Source of the DNA: Brachymonas wangyanguii
Lineage (GTDB): Bacteria > Pseudomonadota > Gammaproteobacteria > Burkholderiales > Burkholderiaceae_C
Length of the DNA stretch: 64,000 bases
NCBI RefSeq assembly: GCF_045055315.1
Contig: NZ_CP173677.1
Location: 1,860,001 to 1,924,000, forward strand
Direction: 5' to 3'
Shown in pieces: positions 25,119-35,375 of this stretch. The first letter of the stretch is position 1, and each line of letters starts with the position of its first letter. The notes beneath the pieces are model-generated. The model saw nothing but the letters and a program-made list of their open reading frames with translations, did no database searches and had not been told where the DNA came from. A program made the position numbers and the translations under genes.

Positions 25119-26012
25119 TCAGGCCTCGGCGTCGCCTTCGGTTCCTGCCTCGGCTTCGGTTTCGGCCGCTTGCTGCTCGGCCATGCGCTCGCGCATGGCT
25201 TCCTCGCCGTAGCGGCTGTACTGGTTCAGCATGCCAACCATCAGGCCGTAGATCTTGGGGTTGGCGGCCAGGCATTCCTGGCTGAACAGGAAATCGGCTT
25301 CACCGGTGAAGTTGCCAACCAGGCCACCGGCTTCCTGCACCAGCAGGCTGCCTGCAGCCACGTCCCAGGGCTGCAGGCCGGTCTCGAAGAAACCATCGCT
25401 GAAACCTGCGGCGACATAGGCCAGATCCAGTGCGGCAGCGCCCGGGCGGCGCACGCCGGAGGTCTTCTTCATCATGTCAGTGAACATCTGCATGAACTGG
25501 CCGTAGTCCTGACCCGGACGGAACGGGAAGCCGGTGGTAACCAGGCAGTCGGCCATGCGGATGCGCTTGCTGACGCGGATGCGACGATCGTTCAGGAAGG
25601 CACCACGGCCACGCGTGGCGGTGAACAGGTCGTTGCGGCTGGGATCGTAGATCACCGCCTGCTCCATCTTGCCGCGCACGGCGAGCGCAATGCTCACGCA
25701 ATAGACCGGGAAACCGTGGATGAAGTTGGTGGTGCCATCGAGCGGGTCGATGTACCAGACGAAATCGCTGTCGGGATTGCCATGCGCCTGACCGGTTTCT
25801 TCGGCAAAGAAGCCGTGCTGCGGGTAGGCGGTATGGAGGATATCGATGATGGCGTGTTCGGCCTGCTGGTCCACTTCGGTCACATAGTCATTGACCTGCT
25901 TCTGGCTCACGCGGACGGACTCGATGTCCAGGGAGGCACGGTTGATGATGGCGCCAGCGGCGCGCGCAGCCTTGATGGCCACATTGAGCATGGGGTGCAG
26001 GGTAGATGACAT
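25119..26012 (-). CDS. suhB: inositol monophosphatase family protein (SuhB)
   Basis: A metal-dependent phosphatase of the inositol monophosphatase family. In enterobacteria SuhB also acts in the rRNA antitermination complex. The start MSSTLHPMLNVAIKAARAAG gives 297 residues, about 30 longer than E. coli SuhB because of an acidic Glu/Ala-rich tail. Metal-site residues are visible in AEETG (Glu71, Glu72), DPLDGTTNF (Asp89, Asp92) and QPWDVAAGSLLVQEAGG. The open frame extends 41 codons further upstream without similarity. It is monocistronic, with a clear terminator. Confidence 0.93.
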   Translation of the reverse strand: MSSTLHPMLNVAIKAARAAGAIINRASLDIESVRVSQKQVNDYVTEVDQQAEHAIIDILHTAYPQHGFFAEETGQAHGNPDSDFVWYIDPLDGTTNFIHGFPVYCVSIALAVRGKMEQAVIYDPSRNDLFTATRGRGAFLNDRRIRVSKRIRMADCLVTTGFPFRPGQDYGQFMQMFTDMMKKTSGVRRPGAAALDLAYVAAGFSDGFFETGLQPWDVAAGSLLVQEAGGLVGNFTGEADFLFSQECLAANPKIYGLMVGMLNQYSRYGEEAMRERMAEQQAAETEAEAGTEGDAEA

Positions 26013-26165
26013 GTGAATTGTGTACAAGAGCAGGACAGAATGGCCGCTGTCGATGCAGCGCCATCGGGAATCGCACGATTTTACGTGAGCGCGCCGAAAT
26101 CTGCACCCCCGGCGTCGCCTGCACCCCACAGGCAAGCGGTGTATCGGGTGCAGGATCGATCTGGA

Positions 26166-26942
26166 TCAGGGGCGCGATGCCGCCGCTGCGGGAGCTGCGG
26201 CCTGCCCTGTCGGCAGGCGCCTGGCGCCGGTATCGGCATCAAACTCGATCTTGCGCGTCTGGCCGTTCTGGCCCGGGAAACCGTCAAATGCAGATTGCAT
26301 CAGGTACGGCATGAGCGAGGGCAGCTGTACCGGGTTGCCGGCATATTGCGCGGTCGATTCGAACACCGCCGGAGCTGCCGCACTGCCCTGCTGTTGCGCC
26401 CGGTCACGGATACGCACCTTCAGGCTGTAGGTGTGCAGCGGCTGGCGCACCAGCTGTTCGGTCAGGTACATGCCACCCCAGGCACCGCCCAGGCCGCCAT
26501 CTTCCCAGTGGTCCCAGGGACCAAAGCCCGGGCCAAAGTTGTAGCCTGGCCAGCCCCACCATGGCATGTCACGGTAGACCGGACGCGTATATTCGATGAT
26601 CTCGCGTTTCAGCGTCACGCCCATGTCGGCCTCCAGCCGCGCCGATTCCGGCCTGGCGGCCGGCACCAGCCCCTGCGCCTGCAGCGCACGCGACAGCTGA
26701 TTCTCATAGGTCTGGCGTTCCAGCTCGCTCAGTTCCAGCGTACCCGGCTGCGGGTTCTGCACGATGGTGTAAGTAGCGCCACGCGTATGCTGCGGCCACT
26801 GGTTGAAGTTGGTAACCTGGGTGCTGAAGGTGGTGCTGCAACCGGCCAGCAAGGCGACGCCGGCGGCCAGCGCAATGGCCGTCAATGGCCGGCGCGCTGC
26901 GGCAACGGTCTGGTGGGAATCGGTATGAACGGACTGCGTCAT
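26166..26942 (-). CDS. DUF4136 domain-containing lipoprotein
   Basis: A 258-residue exported lipoprotein. The start MTQSVHTDSHQTVAAARRPL is preceded by AGGAGCAGG as ribosome-binding site. The lipobox is LLAGC near residue 35. The mature part starts STTFSTQVTNFNQWP, typical of DUF4136 proteins. Mid-protein there is an aromatic and Gly-rich stretch (DMPWWGWPGYNFGPGFGPWD) followed by GGAWGGMYLTEQLVR. The C-terminus is low-complexity Ala/Pro. The family role is unknown. No operon partner; suhB lies downstream on the same strand with a 153-bp gap. Confidence 0.75.
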   Translation of the reverse strand: MTQSVHTDSHQTVAAARRPLTAIALAAGVALLAGCSTTFSTQVTNFNQWPQHTRGATYTIVQNPQPGTLELSELERQTYENQLSRALQAQGLVPAARPESARLEADMGVTLKREIIEYTRPVYRDMPWWGWPGYNFGPGFGPWDHWEDGGLGGAWGGMYLTEQLVRQPLHTYSLKVRIRDRAQQQGSAAAPAVFESTAQYAGNPVQLPSLMPYLMQSAFDGFPGQNGQTRKIEFDADTGARRLPTGQAAAPAAAASRP

Positions 26943-27092
26943 GGCCCTGCTCCTGTCAATGCTACGGCCAGCCATCCGTGGATGACCGGCCGGGCAGGAA
27001 TCTCCTGCCTTGTGTTTCATTCTTGCAGGATATCGATACCATCGCCAGCAAATAGTTCACGCCGACTGGCGCTTCGCGGCAAGGTCCGGACG

Positions 27093-27119
27093 AAAAAAAA
27101 CCGGGCTGGAACAGCCCGG
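27093..27119 (-). terminator. rho-independent terminator after actP
   Basis: On the minus strand, CCGGGCTG pairs with CAGCCCGG around a short loop and is followed by eight T. Confidence 0.9.
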
Positions 27120-27166
27120 CAAATCAGGCGGCCCTTGCGGGCTCGCCTGGGTTGCAACTGGTGCAA

Positions 27167-28885
27167 TTAGTGGTCAGACGCCTTGGCAGCACCCAGACCG
27201 GTCTCGGAACGGATCTGCTGGGCCGGGAACGCAGCGCGCTCCTTGGCAGCCTGCTTGCTGTTGTCCAGGATGGAGAACAGCCAGATACCGACAAAACCGA
27301 TGGTCATGGAGAACAGGGCCGGCGAGGTGTAGGGGAACAGCGCGGAACCCTTGGGGTTGCCCAGCACGGCTTCCCACACCGACGGCGACACGATGGTCAG
27401 CGCGACGGAGGAGATCAGGCCCAGGAAGCCACCGATCACGGCACCCTTGGTGGTCATGTTCTTCCACATGATGGACAGGAACAGCACCGGGAAGTTGGCA
27501 GACGCCGCGATGGCGAAGGCCAGGGACACCATGAAGGCGATGTTCTGACGCTCGAACAGGATGCCCAGCAGTACCGCGATGATGCCCAGGGCCACGGTGG
27601 TGATACGGGACACGCGCAGTTCAGCCGCGTTGTCGGCATTGCCCTTCTTGAACACGGTAGCGTACAGGTCGTGCGACACGGCGGAAGCGCCGGACAGGGT
27701 CAGACCCGCCACCACGGCGAGGATGGTCGCGAAAGCCACGGCAGAGATGAAGCCGAAGAACACGTCACCGCCCACCACTTCAGCCACCAGCACCGCAGCC
27801 ATGTTGGCCGTACCGGCACCGCCCTTGATCACGCCCTTGGTCGTGTCGGCAAAGGTCGGGTCGGTCAGCACCAGGGTGATGGCGCCGAAACCGATGATGA
27901 AGATCAGGATGTAGAAGTAGCCGATCCAGGTCGTGGCCCAGGCCACGGACTTGCGTGCTTCCTTGGCGTTCGGCACGGTGAAGAAACGCATCAGCACGTG
28001 CGGCAGGCCGGCGGTACCGAACATCAGCGCCATGCCGAAGCTGATGGCAGAGATCGGATCCTTGATGAAGCCACCCGGGCCCATGATGGACAGGCCAGTC
28101 TTGGCAGCCGCTTCAGGCGTGGCACCACCGGCTTGTGCGATGGCAGTCTTGACCTGGACAGCGTGGCTGAACAGGGCTTCGGGGCTGAAGCCATACTTCA
28201 TCAGCACCATGAAGGCCATGAAGGTCACGCCGGACAGCAGCAGCACGGCCTTGATGATCTGCACCCAGGTGGTCGCAGTCATGCCGCCGAACACCACATA
28301 GGCCATCATCAGGATACCCACGATGATCACGGCAATGATGTAGTCCAGGCCGAACAGCAGCTTGATCAGCTGGCCGGCACCCACCATCTGGGCGATCAGG
28401 TAGAAGGCCACCACCACCAGCGTGCCGCAGGCGGCAAACGCACGGATCGGGCCCTGCTGGAAGCGGTAGCCGGCCACGTCGGCAAAGGTGAACTTGCCCA
28501 GGTTGCGCAGGCGCTCGGCCATCAGGAAGGTAATGATGGGCCAGCCGACCAGGAAGCCGATCGAGTAGATCAGGCCGTCGTAGCCGGTTGCCATCACGGC
28601 AGCAGAAATGCCCAGGAAGGACGCAGCAGACATGTAGTCGCCAGCAATCGCCAGACCGTTCTGGAAACCGGTAATGCCACCACCGGCGGTGTAGAAGTCG
28701 GACGCCGACTTGGTGCGGCCAGCCGCCCACTTGGTGATGCCCAGGGTGGCGACCACGAACACGGCAAACATGATGATGGCAGTCCAGTTGGTGGCCTGCT
28801 TGGCGGTTTCGCCTACGTCACCACCGGCCGCCAGGACGGTACCCGCTGCCAGCAGCGAGCCCAGCGCAAGGGAGATTTTTTTCAT
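27167..28885 (-). CDS. actP: cation/acetate symporter ActP
   Basis: A 572-residue sodium:solute symporter that takes up acetate and related short organic acids. The N-terminus MKKISLALGSLLAAGTVLAAGG resembles a cleaved signal, as in E. coli ActP. About 13 membrane segments follow. Family stretches are DFYTAGGGITGFQNGLAIAG, YMSAASFLGISA and GTAGLPHVLMRFFTVPNAKE. The start overlaps the stop of the upstream DUF485 gene (ATGA), so they are co-translated. A strong terminator follows. The pair probably supports growth on acetate together with pckG. Confidence 0.94.
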   Translation of the reverse strand: MKKISLALGSLLAAGTVLAAGGDVGETAKQATNWTAIIMFAVFVVATLGITKWAAGRTKSASDFYTAGGGITGFQNGLAIAGDYMSAASFLGISAAVMATGYDGLIYSIGFLVGWPIITFLMAERLRNLGKFTFADVAGYRFQQGPIRAFAACGTLVVVAFYLIAQMVGAGQLIKLLFGLDYIIAVIIVGILMMAYVVFGGMTATTWVQIIKAVLLLSGVTFMAFMVLMKYGFSPEALFSHAVQVKTAIAQAGGATPEAAAKTGLSIMGPGGFIKDPISAISFGMALMFGTAGLPHVLMRFFTVPNAKEARKSVAWATTWIGYFYILIFIIGFGAITLVLTDPTFADTTKGVIKGGAGTANMAAVLVAEVVGGDVFFGFISAVAFATILAVVAGLTLSGASAVSHDLYATVFKKGNADNAAELRVSRITTVALGIIAVLLGILFERQNIAFMVSLAFAIAASANFPVLFLSIMWKNMTTKGAVIGGFLGLISSVALTIVSPSVWEAVLGNPKGSALFPYTSPALFSMTIGFVGIWLFSILDNSKQAAKERAAFPAQQIRSETGLGAAKASDH

Positions 28886-29211
28886 TTGCTGGCTTCCTTC
28901 AGGATCTCTGCGGTGATGGCGTCGTACTTGGAGTTGGCACGACGCACGTAGATGGTGGTGATGATGATGGTGAAGACGATCACACCCATGCCCAGCGGAA
29001 TACCCAGCGTGGTGACGCCAGTGCCGATCGGCTGTGCCAGGAACTCCTTGTCAAAGGCGATCAGGGCGATATAGCCGTAGTACACGACCAGCATGATGAT
29101 GGCCAGCGTCCAGCCGAACTTGTTGCGTTCTGCTTTCAGCGCCTGATACTTCGGGTTGTTGCTGATCTTCTGGATGATTGGATCATTTGCAACGTTGGGA
29201 TCACTACTCAT
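28882..29211 (-). CDS. yjcH: DUF485 membrane protein (YjcH), acetate permease partner
   Basis: A 109-codon gene (108 with start and end as given, plus stop) for a small inner-membrane protein of the YjcH/DUF485 family. The start MSSDPNVANDPIIQKISNNP follows a perfect AAGGAGAC ribosome-binding site; the upstream 26 codons are excluded. Two membrane helices are seen at about residues 33-53 and 72-92 (FGWTLAIIMLVVYYGYIALI, GVIVFTIIITTIYV). This family is almost always next to actP and is thought to assist the symporter. Its stop overlaps the actP start. Confidence 0.92.
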   Translation of the reverse strand: MSSDPNVANDPIIQKISNNPKYQALKAERNKFGWTLAIIMLVVYYGYIALIAFDKEFLAQPIGTGVTTLGIPLGMGVIVFTIIITTIYVRRANSKYDAITAEILKEASK

Positions 29212-29571
29212 GGGTATGTCTCCTTGTTGATGAGGGATATGGGCTGCGTTAACGGGGGGCTTCATGTTGTTGAAACTCGCAGCGCACACTGCAACCGGAG
29301 GGAATTAGAACGGGTTACAAGACGTCACAGGCTTGGAGGAAACCCGTAAATTCGCAAAAAATGTTGCGCCGCACGACCTGGTTTTGATACAGATCAGATT
29401 TTGGAAAATTTCGCCTAGGTGCTAACCCTTGAACGGGATCAATCCGGCTTCAGGGTTTCTCCGAATCGCACGGTCGTGCTGTGATCCGGGTGCCACACAG
29501 GGTCAGTACCACTGCCGGCAAACCGGTGTTGACGCTAGACTGACAGATGCACTTTTTCCTGTGTTCCTGCC
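29212..29571. other. divergent intergenic region between acetate permease and DUF294 genes (360 bp)
   Basis: No gene seen. It holds an FNR-like site and a local A/T-rich stretch (29345-29415) that stands out from the GC-rich surroundings. Promoters for both directions must lie here, but no pair of -35/-10 boxes is convincing. Confidence 0.6.
29384..29397. promoter_or_regulatory. FNR/Crp-type binding site
   Basis: TTGATACAGATCAG matches the FNR consensus TTGAT-N4-ATCAA at nine of ten defined bases. It lies about 180 bp upstream of the DUF485-actP start and about 175 bp upstream of the DUF294 gene. Oxygen-dependent control of one or both sides is inferred from the match. Confidence 0.6.
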
Positions 29572-31395
29572 ATGCCCAACGCCTTCAACTTCGACGCCTC
29601 ACCATTCGACAGCCTGAGCAAGGGCGAACAGCAACTGGTCCGTGACAACGTCGATATCGCCTACTTCCGCAAGGACGACGTGATCCTGGATGTCGGTGCC
29701 GAGCCGAAGCACCTGTACGTGGTGATCAAGGGCCATGTGGCGCAGATGGAGGGCGACGAAGTGCTCTACATGTACGGCCCGGACGACACCTTCGACAGCC
29801 GCGGCCTGATGGCGGGCAAGAGCAGCCATCGCTTCATCGCGCAGGAAGAAGTGCTGGCCTACGAACTGGCGCAAGACACGGTGCTGTCACTGATCGCCGA
29901 CAACGCCACCTTCAGCGCCCTGCTGTTCTCCAGCCTGGGCGACAAGCTCAGCGCCCTGTCGCAGCGCCATGACGAACAGGAAATGCAGTCGCTGACGCTG
30001 GCACGGCTGGATTCGGCCGTGATGCATCCGCCACACTACGTGGATGCCGATACCGACATCGTGGAAGTGGCGCGCGTGTTTTCCGAGCACAACACCACGC
30101 ACGTGCTGGTGCGCGACGACACCGGCACGCTGCCACGCCTGGGCATCTTCTCGAGCACGGCGCTGCCCCGAGCGATCCTGGATGGGCGCCCGCTGGACGA
30201 CCTGCCGGTCGGCGACCTGGCCACCTACAACCTGATCACGCTGCCCCCCGACAGCCTGATGGGCGAGGCGCTGACCATGATGCTGCGCCACCGCATCCAC
30301 CGCATCATCGTGGCCGAGCGGGCCGAGGTGCTGGGCGTGATCGAATCGCTGGACGTGTTCAGCTTCCTGTCCAACCACTCGCACCTGATCCTGACGCGCA
30401 TCGACCAGGCGCTCAACCTGGAGATGCTGGCCGACGCCGCCAGCCAGACGCGCGGCATGGTGCAGCAGCTCTACCGCAGCGGCACCAATGTCGGCCTGAT
30501 CGGCAACCTGGTGCAGGAAATCAATGCGCGCCTGTTCGAGCGCGCCTGGGAAATGGTGGCACCGCGTGAACTGGTCAGCAACAGCTGCCTGATCGTGATG
30601 GGCAGCGAGGGCCGTGGCGAGCAGCTGCTCAAGACCGATCAGGACAACGGCCTGATCCTGCGTGACGACTACACGCCACCCGACAACCTGCAGCAGATCT
30701 GTGATGATTTTTCCGCGGCGCTGACGCGCTTTGGCTACCCCGAGTGTCCGGGCCGCATCATGCTGAACAACCCGGACTGGCGCGGCACGCGCGCCGACTG
30801 GGTGTCACGCACGCGCGGCTGGCTGATCAGCGGCCAGCCGGAAAGCATGATGAACCTGGCGATCTTCCTCGACGCGCATGCGGTGGCCGGCGATGGCCGC
30901 CTGCTGCAACACGTGACGCAGCGCCTGTGGGAACTGTCCACCGACAACGACGCCACGCTGAACCGCTTTGCCGCCGCGATCGACGCCTTTGGCAGCGGCA
31001 GCAGCTGGCTCGGACGCATGTTCTCCATCGGCGAGGACAGTGACCTGCTGCACATGAAGAAGATGGGCATCTTCCCTATCGTGCATGGCATGCGCAGCCT
31101 GGCGCTGGCCAACGGCATCCAGGCCACCAGCACGGTGGATCGCATCCAGGAACTGGTGACCAAGGGCCAGCTGCGCAAGGACTGGGGCGACGAGCTCAAG
31201 CACGCGCTGCACTTCTTCATGGGGCTGCGCCTCAAGGCCGGTCTGAAGGAGCTGGAAATGGGCAAGCCGGTCAGCGGCGAGGCCGATCCCAAGTCCATGA
31301 GCAGCCTGGACCGCGACCTGCTGAAGGACAGCCTGGGCGTGGTCAAGCGCTTCAAGGCCACGCTGCGCCAGCGTTTCCGCCTGGACGTGATCTGA
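29572..31395 (+). CDS. cNMP-binding/CBS/DUF294 nucleotidyltransferase-like protein
   Basis: A 607-residue soluble multidomain protein. Residues about 10-120 form a cyclic-nucleotide-binding domain (DDVILDVGAEPKHLYVVIKG). Residues about 145-270 hold two CBS domains (MHPPHYVDADTDIVEVARVF, HRIHRIIVAERAEVLGVIES). A GlnD-like nucleotidyltransferase domain (DUF294) follows, with the catalytic pattern GSEGRGE at 344-350 and Asp356/Asp358 in TDQDNG. A DUF294 C-terminal domain ends the protein. It is 13 bp upstream of a DnaQ-like exonuclease and divergent from the acetate permease. The substrate of the transferase domain is unknown; the sensory domains suggest control by cAMP-like and adenine nucleotides. 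Confidence 0.88.
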   Translation: MPNAFNFDASPFDSLSKGEQQLVRDNVDIAYFRKDDVILDVGAEPKHLYVVIKGHVAQMEGDEVLYMYGPDDTFDSRGLMAGKSSHRFIAQEEVLAYELAQDTVLSLIADNATFSALLFSSLGDKLSALSQRHDEQEMQSLTLARLDSAVMHPPHYVDADTDIVEVARVFSEHNTTHVLVRDDTGTLPRLGIFSSTALPRAILDGRPLDDLPVGDLATYNLITLPPDSLMGEALTMMLRHRIHRIIVAERAEVLGVIESLDVFSFLSNHSHLILTRIDQALNLEMLADAASQTRGMVQQLYRSGTNVGLIGNLVQEINARLFERAWEMVAPRELVSNSCLIVMGSEGRGEQLLKTDQDNGLILRDDYTPPDNLQQICDDFSAALTRFGYPECPGRIMLNNPDWRGTRADWVSRTRGWLISGQPESMMNLAIFLDAHAVAGDGRLLQHVTQRLWELSTDNDATLNRFAAAIDAFGSGSSWLGRMFSIGEDSDLLHMKKMGIFPIVHGMRSLALANGIQATSTVDRIQELVTKGQLRKDWGDELKHALHFFMGLRLKAGLKELEMGKPVSGEADPKSMSSLDRDLLKDSLGVVKRFKATLRQRFRLDVI

Positions 31396-31408
31396 GGACG
31401 GAGGCAGC

Positions 31409-32068
31409 ATGGCATTTGGCAGTCTTGCAAGCAAGTCCTGGCTCGGCGGCCTGCGCCAGCGCTGGCAGAAGAACCAGCTGGCATCGGACGAGTTCTCCTT
31501 CCTGTTCGATGAACCGCCGCCAGACGAATACATCTCGCTGGATTGCGAGACCACCGGCCTCAACGTGCGCACCGACGACATCATCTCGATCGGCGCGGTG
31601 CGCATCCACGGCAATCGCATCCTGAGCAGCCAGCGTTTCGAGGTGCTGGTACAACCGCAAGGCACGGTCTCGGCCGAGAGCATCCGCGTGCACCGCCTGC
31701 GCGAGGCCGATGTGGCCTGCGGCATCCCGGTCGATATCGCCATGCTGCAGCTGCTGCGCTTTATCGGCAGCCGGCCGCTGGTCGGCTACTTCCTCGAGTT
31801 CGATGCCGCCATGATCAACCGCGCCATGAAGCCGCTGATCGGCATCCGGCTGCCCAATCGGCAGATCGAGGTCTCGGCCATGTACTACGACTACAAGTTC
31901 AAGCGCCTGCCCTCGTACAAGCAGCATGACAATGCCGATATCGACCTGCGCTTTGACACGCTGATGGACGACCTGCAGCTGCCGCGGCGCGATGCGCACG
32001 ATGCGCTGAACGACGCCGTGATGGCGGCGCTGGCCTTTATCAAGCTCAAGGAGCTGGGACAGTCCTGA
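31409..32068 (+). CDS. 3'-5' exonuclease, DnaQ-like DEDDh family
   Basis: A 219-residue exonuclease domain protein. Motif I is SLDCETTG with catalytic Asp45 and Glu47. Motif II is VGYFLEFDAAMI with Asp132. Motif III is AHDALNDAVMAA with the His and Asp of the DEDDh type. A basic 40-residue N-terminal region precedes the domain. It is too short and divergent to be the main DNA polymerase III epsilon subunit. It starts 13 bp after the DUF294 gene, so the two are co-expressed. The nucleic-acid target is unknown. Confidence 0.87.
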   Translation: MAFGSLASKSWLGGLRQRWQKNQLASDEFSFLFDEPPPDEYISLDCETTGLNVRTDDIISIGAVRIHGNRILSSQRFEVLVQPQGTVSAESIRVHRLREADVACGIPVDIAMLQLLRFIGSRPLVGYFLEFDAAMINRAMKPLIGIRLPNRQIEVSAMYYDYKFKRLPSYKQHDNADIDLRFDTLMDDLQLPRRDAHDALNDAVMAALAFIKLKELGQS

Positions 32069-32131
32069 GCGCCGGGCGGTTTCCGCCGTGGCAGGCCTGC
32101 AAGTGGCGGGCAGCCGGCTAAAATCGGGGGC

Positions 32132-33979
<1,848 letters not shown>

Positions 33980-34002
33980 GACGGCACACCGTCATGACAT
34001 GC

Positions 34003-34029
34003 AGGGTGGCTCACAGGCCACCCTTTTTT
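34003..34029 (+). terminator. rho-independent terminator after glnS
   Basis: AGGGTGGC pairs with GCCACCCT and is followed by a run of six T. Confidence 0.88.
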
Positions 34030-34087
34030 GTCCCCAAGGCCCTATGGACTTGTCGGGATCAGCGCCACCTCATACAATATACAAATC

Positions 34088-34558
34088 ATGAATATATTAA
34101 CCGAACCCTTCCCCTACGGCTGGCTTCACTATCTGGTGGGCGGCATGTGCATTGGCCTCGGTGCTGCGGTGCTGTACGTGCTGACCGGCCGCTTTGGCGG
34201 CCTCAGCCCGGTCTACACCACGACCTGGTCGTTTTTCATCAAGCACCCGTTCTTCCACCAGGCGCGCTTCATCGCTTCGCGCAACTGGCGGCTGGTCTAC
34301 GCGCTGGGCGTGGTACTGGGTGCCTTTGTCTGGTGGCTGCTGCTTGGCAACGGCGAGCGCGTCACCACCACGATTCCGGGCTGGCAGCTGCTGCTGGGCG
34401 GGCTGTTTGTCGGCTATGGTGCGCGCCTGGGCGGCGGCTGCGCCTCCGGCCACGGCATCTGTGGCATCGGTTCCTTCCACATGCCCTCGGTGGTGGCGGT
34501 GCTGACCTTCATGGCGACCGGCCTGCTGACGGCCAACCTGATCACGAGGTGGCTCTGA
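34088..34558 (+). CDS. YeeE/YedE family membrane protein
   Basis: A 156-residue membrane protein of the YeeE/YedE (TsuA-like, sulfur transport) superfamily. About four membrane helices are seen. The family signature is GARLGGGCASGHGICGIGSF, containing the conserved GGGCxSGHGxCG with two Cys that in TsuA relatives line the thiosulfate path. The start MNILTEPFPYGWLHYLVGG was chosen because the upstream 20 codons overlap the promoter region. Its stop overlaps the next ATG (TGATG). Half-size members work in pairs, which fits the following gene. Confidence 0.88.
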   Translation: MNILTEPFPYGWLHYLVGGMCIGLGAAVLYVLTGRFGGLSPVYTTTWSFFIKHPFFHQARFIASRNWRLVYALGVVLGAFVWWLLLGNGERVTTTIPGWQLLLGGLFVGYGARLGGGCASGHGICGIGSFHMPSVVAVLTFMATGLLTANLITRWL

Positions 34559-34965
34559 TGGCCAAGACCCTGTCTACCCTGCTGGCCGGCCTGCTGTTCG
34601 GTTTTGGCCTGGCGCTCTCCACCATGATGATGCCGGAGATCGTGCTTGAATTCCTGATGCTGAATGACCTGGGCCTGATGCTGGTCATGGGCGGCGGCAT
34701 TGCCGTGGCCACGCTGGGCCTGGTGCTGGGCCCGAAACTGCTGAAGAAACCGGTGTTTGCCGAAACCTTTGACCGCTATACCAGCGGCATCAGCCGCAAC
34801 ATGCTGGTCGGCTCGGCGCTGTTCGGTGTCGGCTGGGGCCTGTCGGGCGTCTGCCCCGGCCCGATGCTGGCCGGCCTGGGCGTCGGCAACTGGGATGTGC
34901 TCTGGGGCATTGCCGGCATGGCGCTGGGCGCGCTGGCACACGGCCTGATGCACAAGCCCAGCTAA
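34558..34965 (+). CDS. YeeE/YedE family membrane protein (DUF6691 type)
   Basis: A 135-residue partner of the preceding gene. It starts MAKTLSTLLAGLLFGFGLAL and has four membrane helices. The Cys-containing motif is FGVGWGLSGVCPGPMLAGLG, the second-half signature of the YedE fold. Together the two proteins would make one full transporter-like unit, probably for a sulfur compound. A link to detoxification or thiosulfate uptake is inferred from the family. No sulfur-oxidation genes are adjacent. Confidence 0.87.
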   Translation: MAKTLSTLLAGLLFGFGLALSTMMMPEIVLEFLMLNDLGLMLVMGGGIAVATLGLVLGPKLLKKPVFAETFDRYTSGISRNMLVGSALFGVGWGLSGVCPGPMLAGLGVGNWDVLWGIAGMALGALAHGLMHKPS

Positions 34966-34978
34966 GCCGTCAACACGC

Positions 34979-35278
34979 TTACAGCTTCTTCGCGCCCGGC
35001 GGCATGCCGGTGCTCAGGGCCTCCGTATCCACCTTGGGTGCGGAGGCCTTGCTGTCGGCGCTGTCCATGTCGTGCATGGCTTCGGTCGGCGCAATCACGG
35101 TGCTGCTGCTGGCAGTGACCGGGCTTTCGGCGGCCTGCTCGGCCTGCACGGCATTCAGCGATTCCGTGGTGCTGACGACCGCAGCAGCGCCCTGGGCGAC
35201 AGCGGCGGAACAGGCGGCAGCGGCAACCGCTGCGATCAGGGCCTGGATAAAGGACATACGGGGTGCGGGTTTGGACAT
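34979..35278 (-). CDS. small exported protein of unknown function
   Basis: A 99-residue protein. The start MSKPAPRMSFIQALIAAVAA is preceded by AGAGAGAG. A signal peptide ends near AVAQG at about residue 30. The mature part is low complexity, rich in Ala, Ser, Thr, Glu and Asp, with no Cys. No family recognised. It is convergent with the YedE pair, and no terminator is obvious. It may be an intrinsically disordered periplasmic protein or a chance frame; codon bias supports the former. Confidence 0.45.
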   Translation of the reverse strand: MSKPAPRMSFIQALIAAVAAAACSAAVAQGAAAVVSTTESLNAVQAEQAAESPVTASSSTVIAPTEAMHDMDSADSKASAPKVDTEALSTGMPPGAKKL

Positions 35279-35375
35279 GGTGCTCTCTCTTTCTTGTCTT
35301 TGAACCATGTCTTCACTATAAAAAACCGGCCAAGTCTGGCGTGTAGGACGCCGGCTTGCATCACTGCCGGATTTT

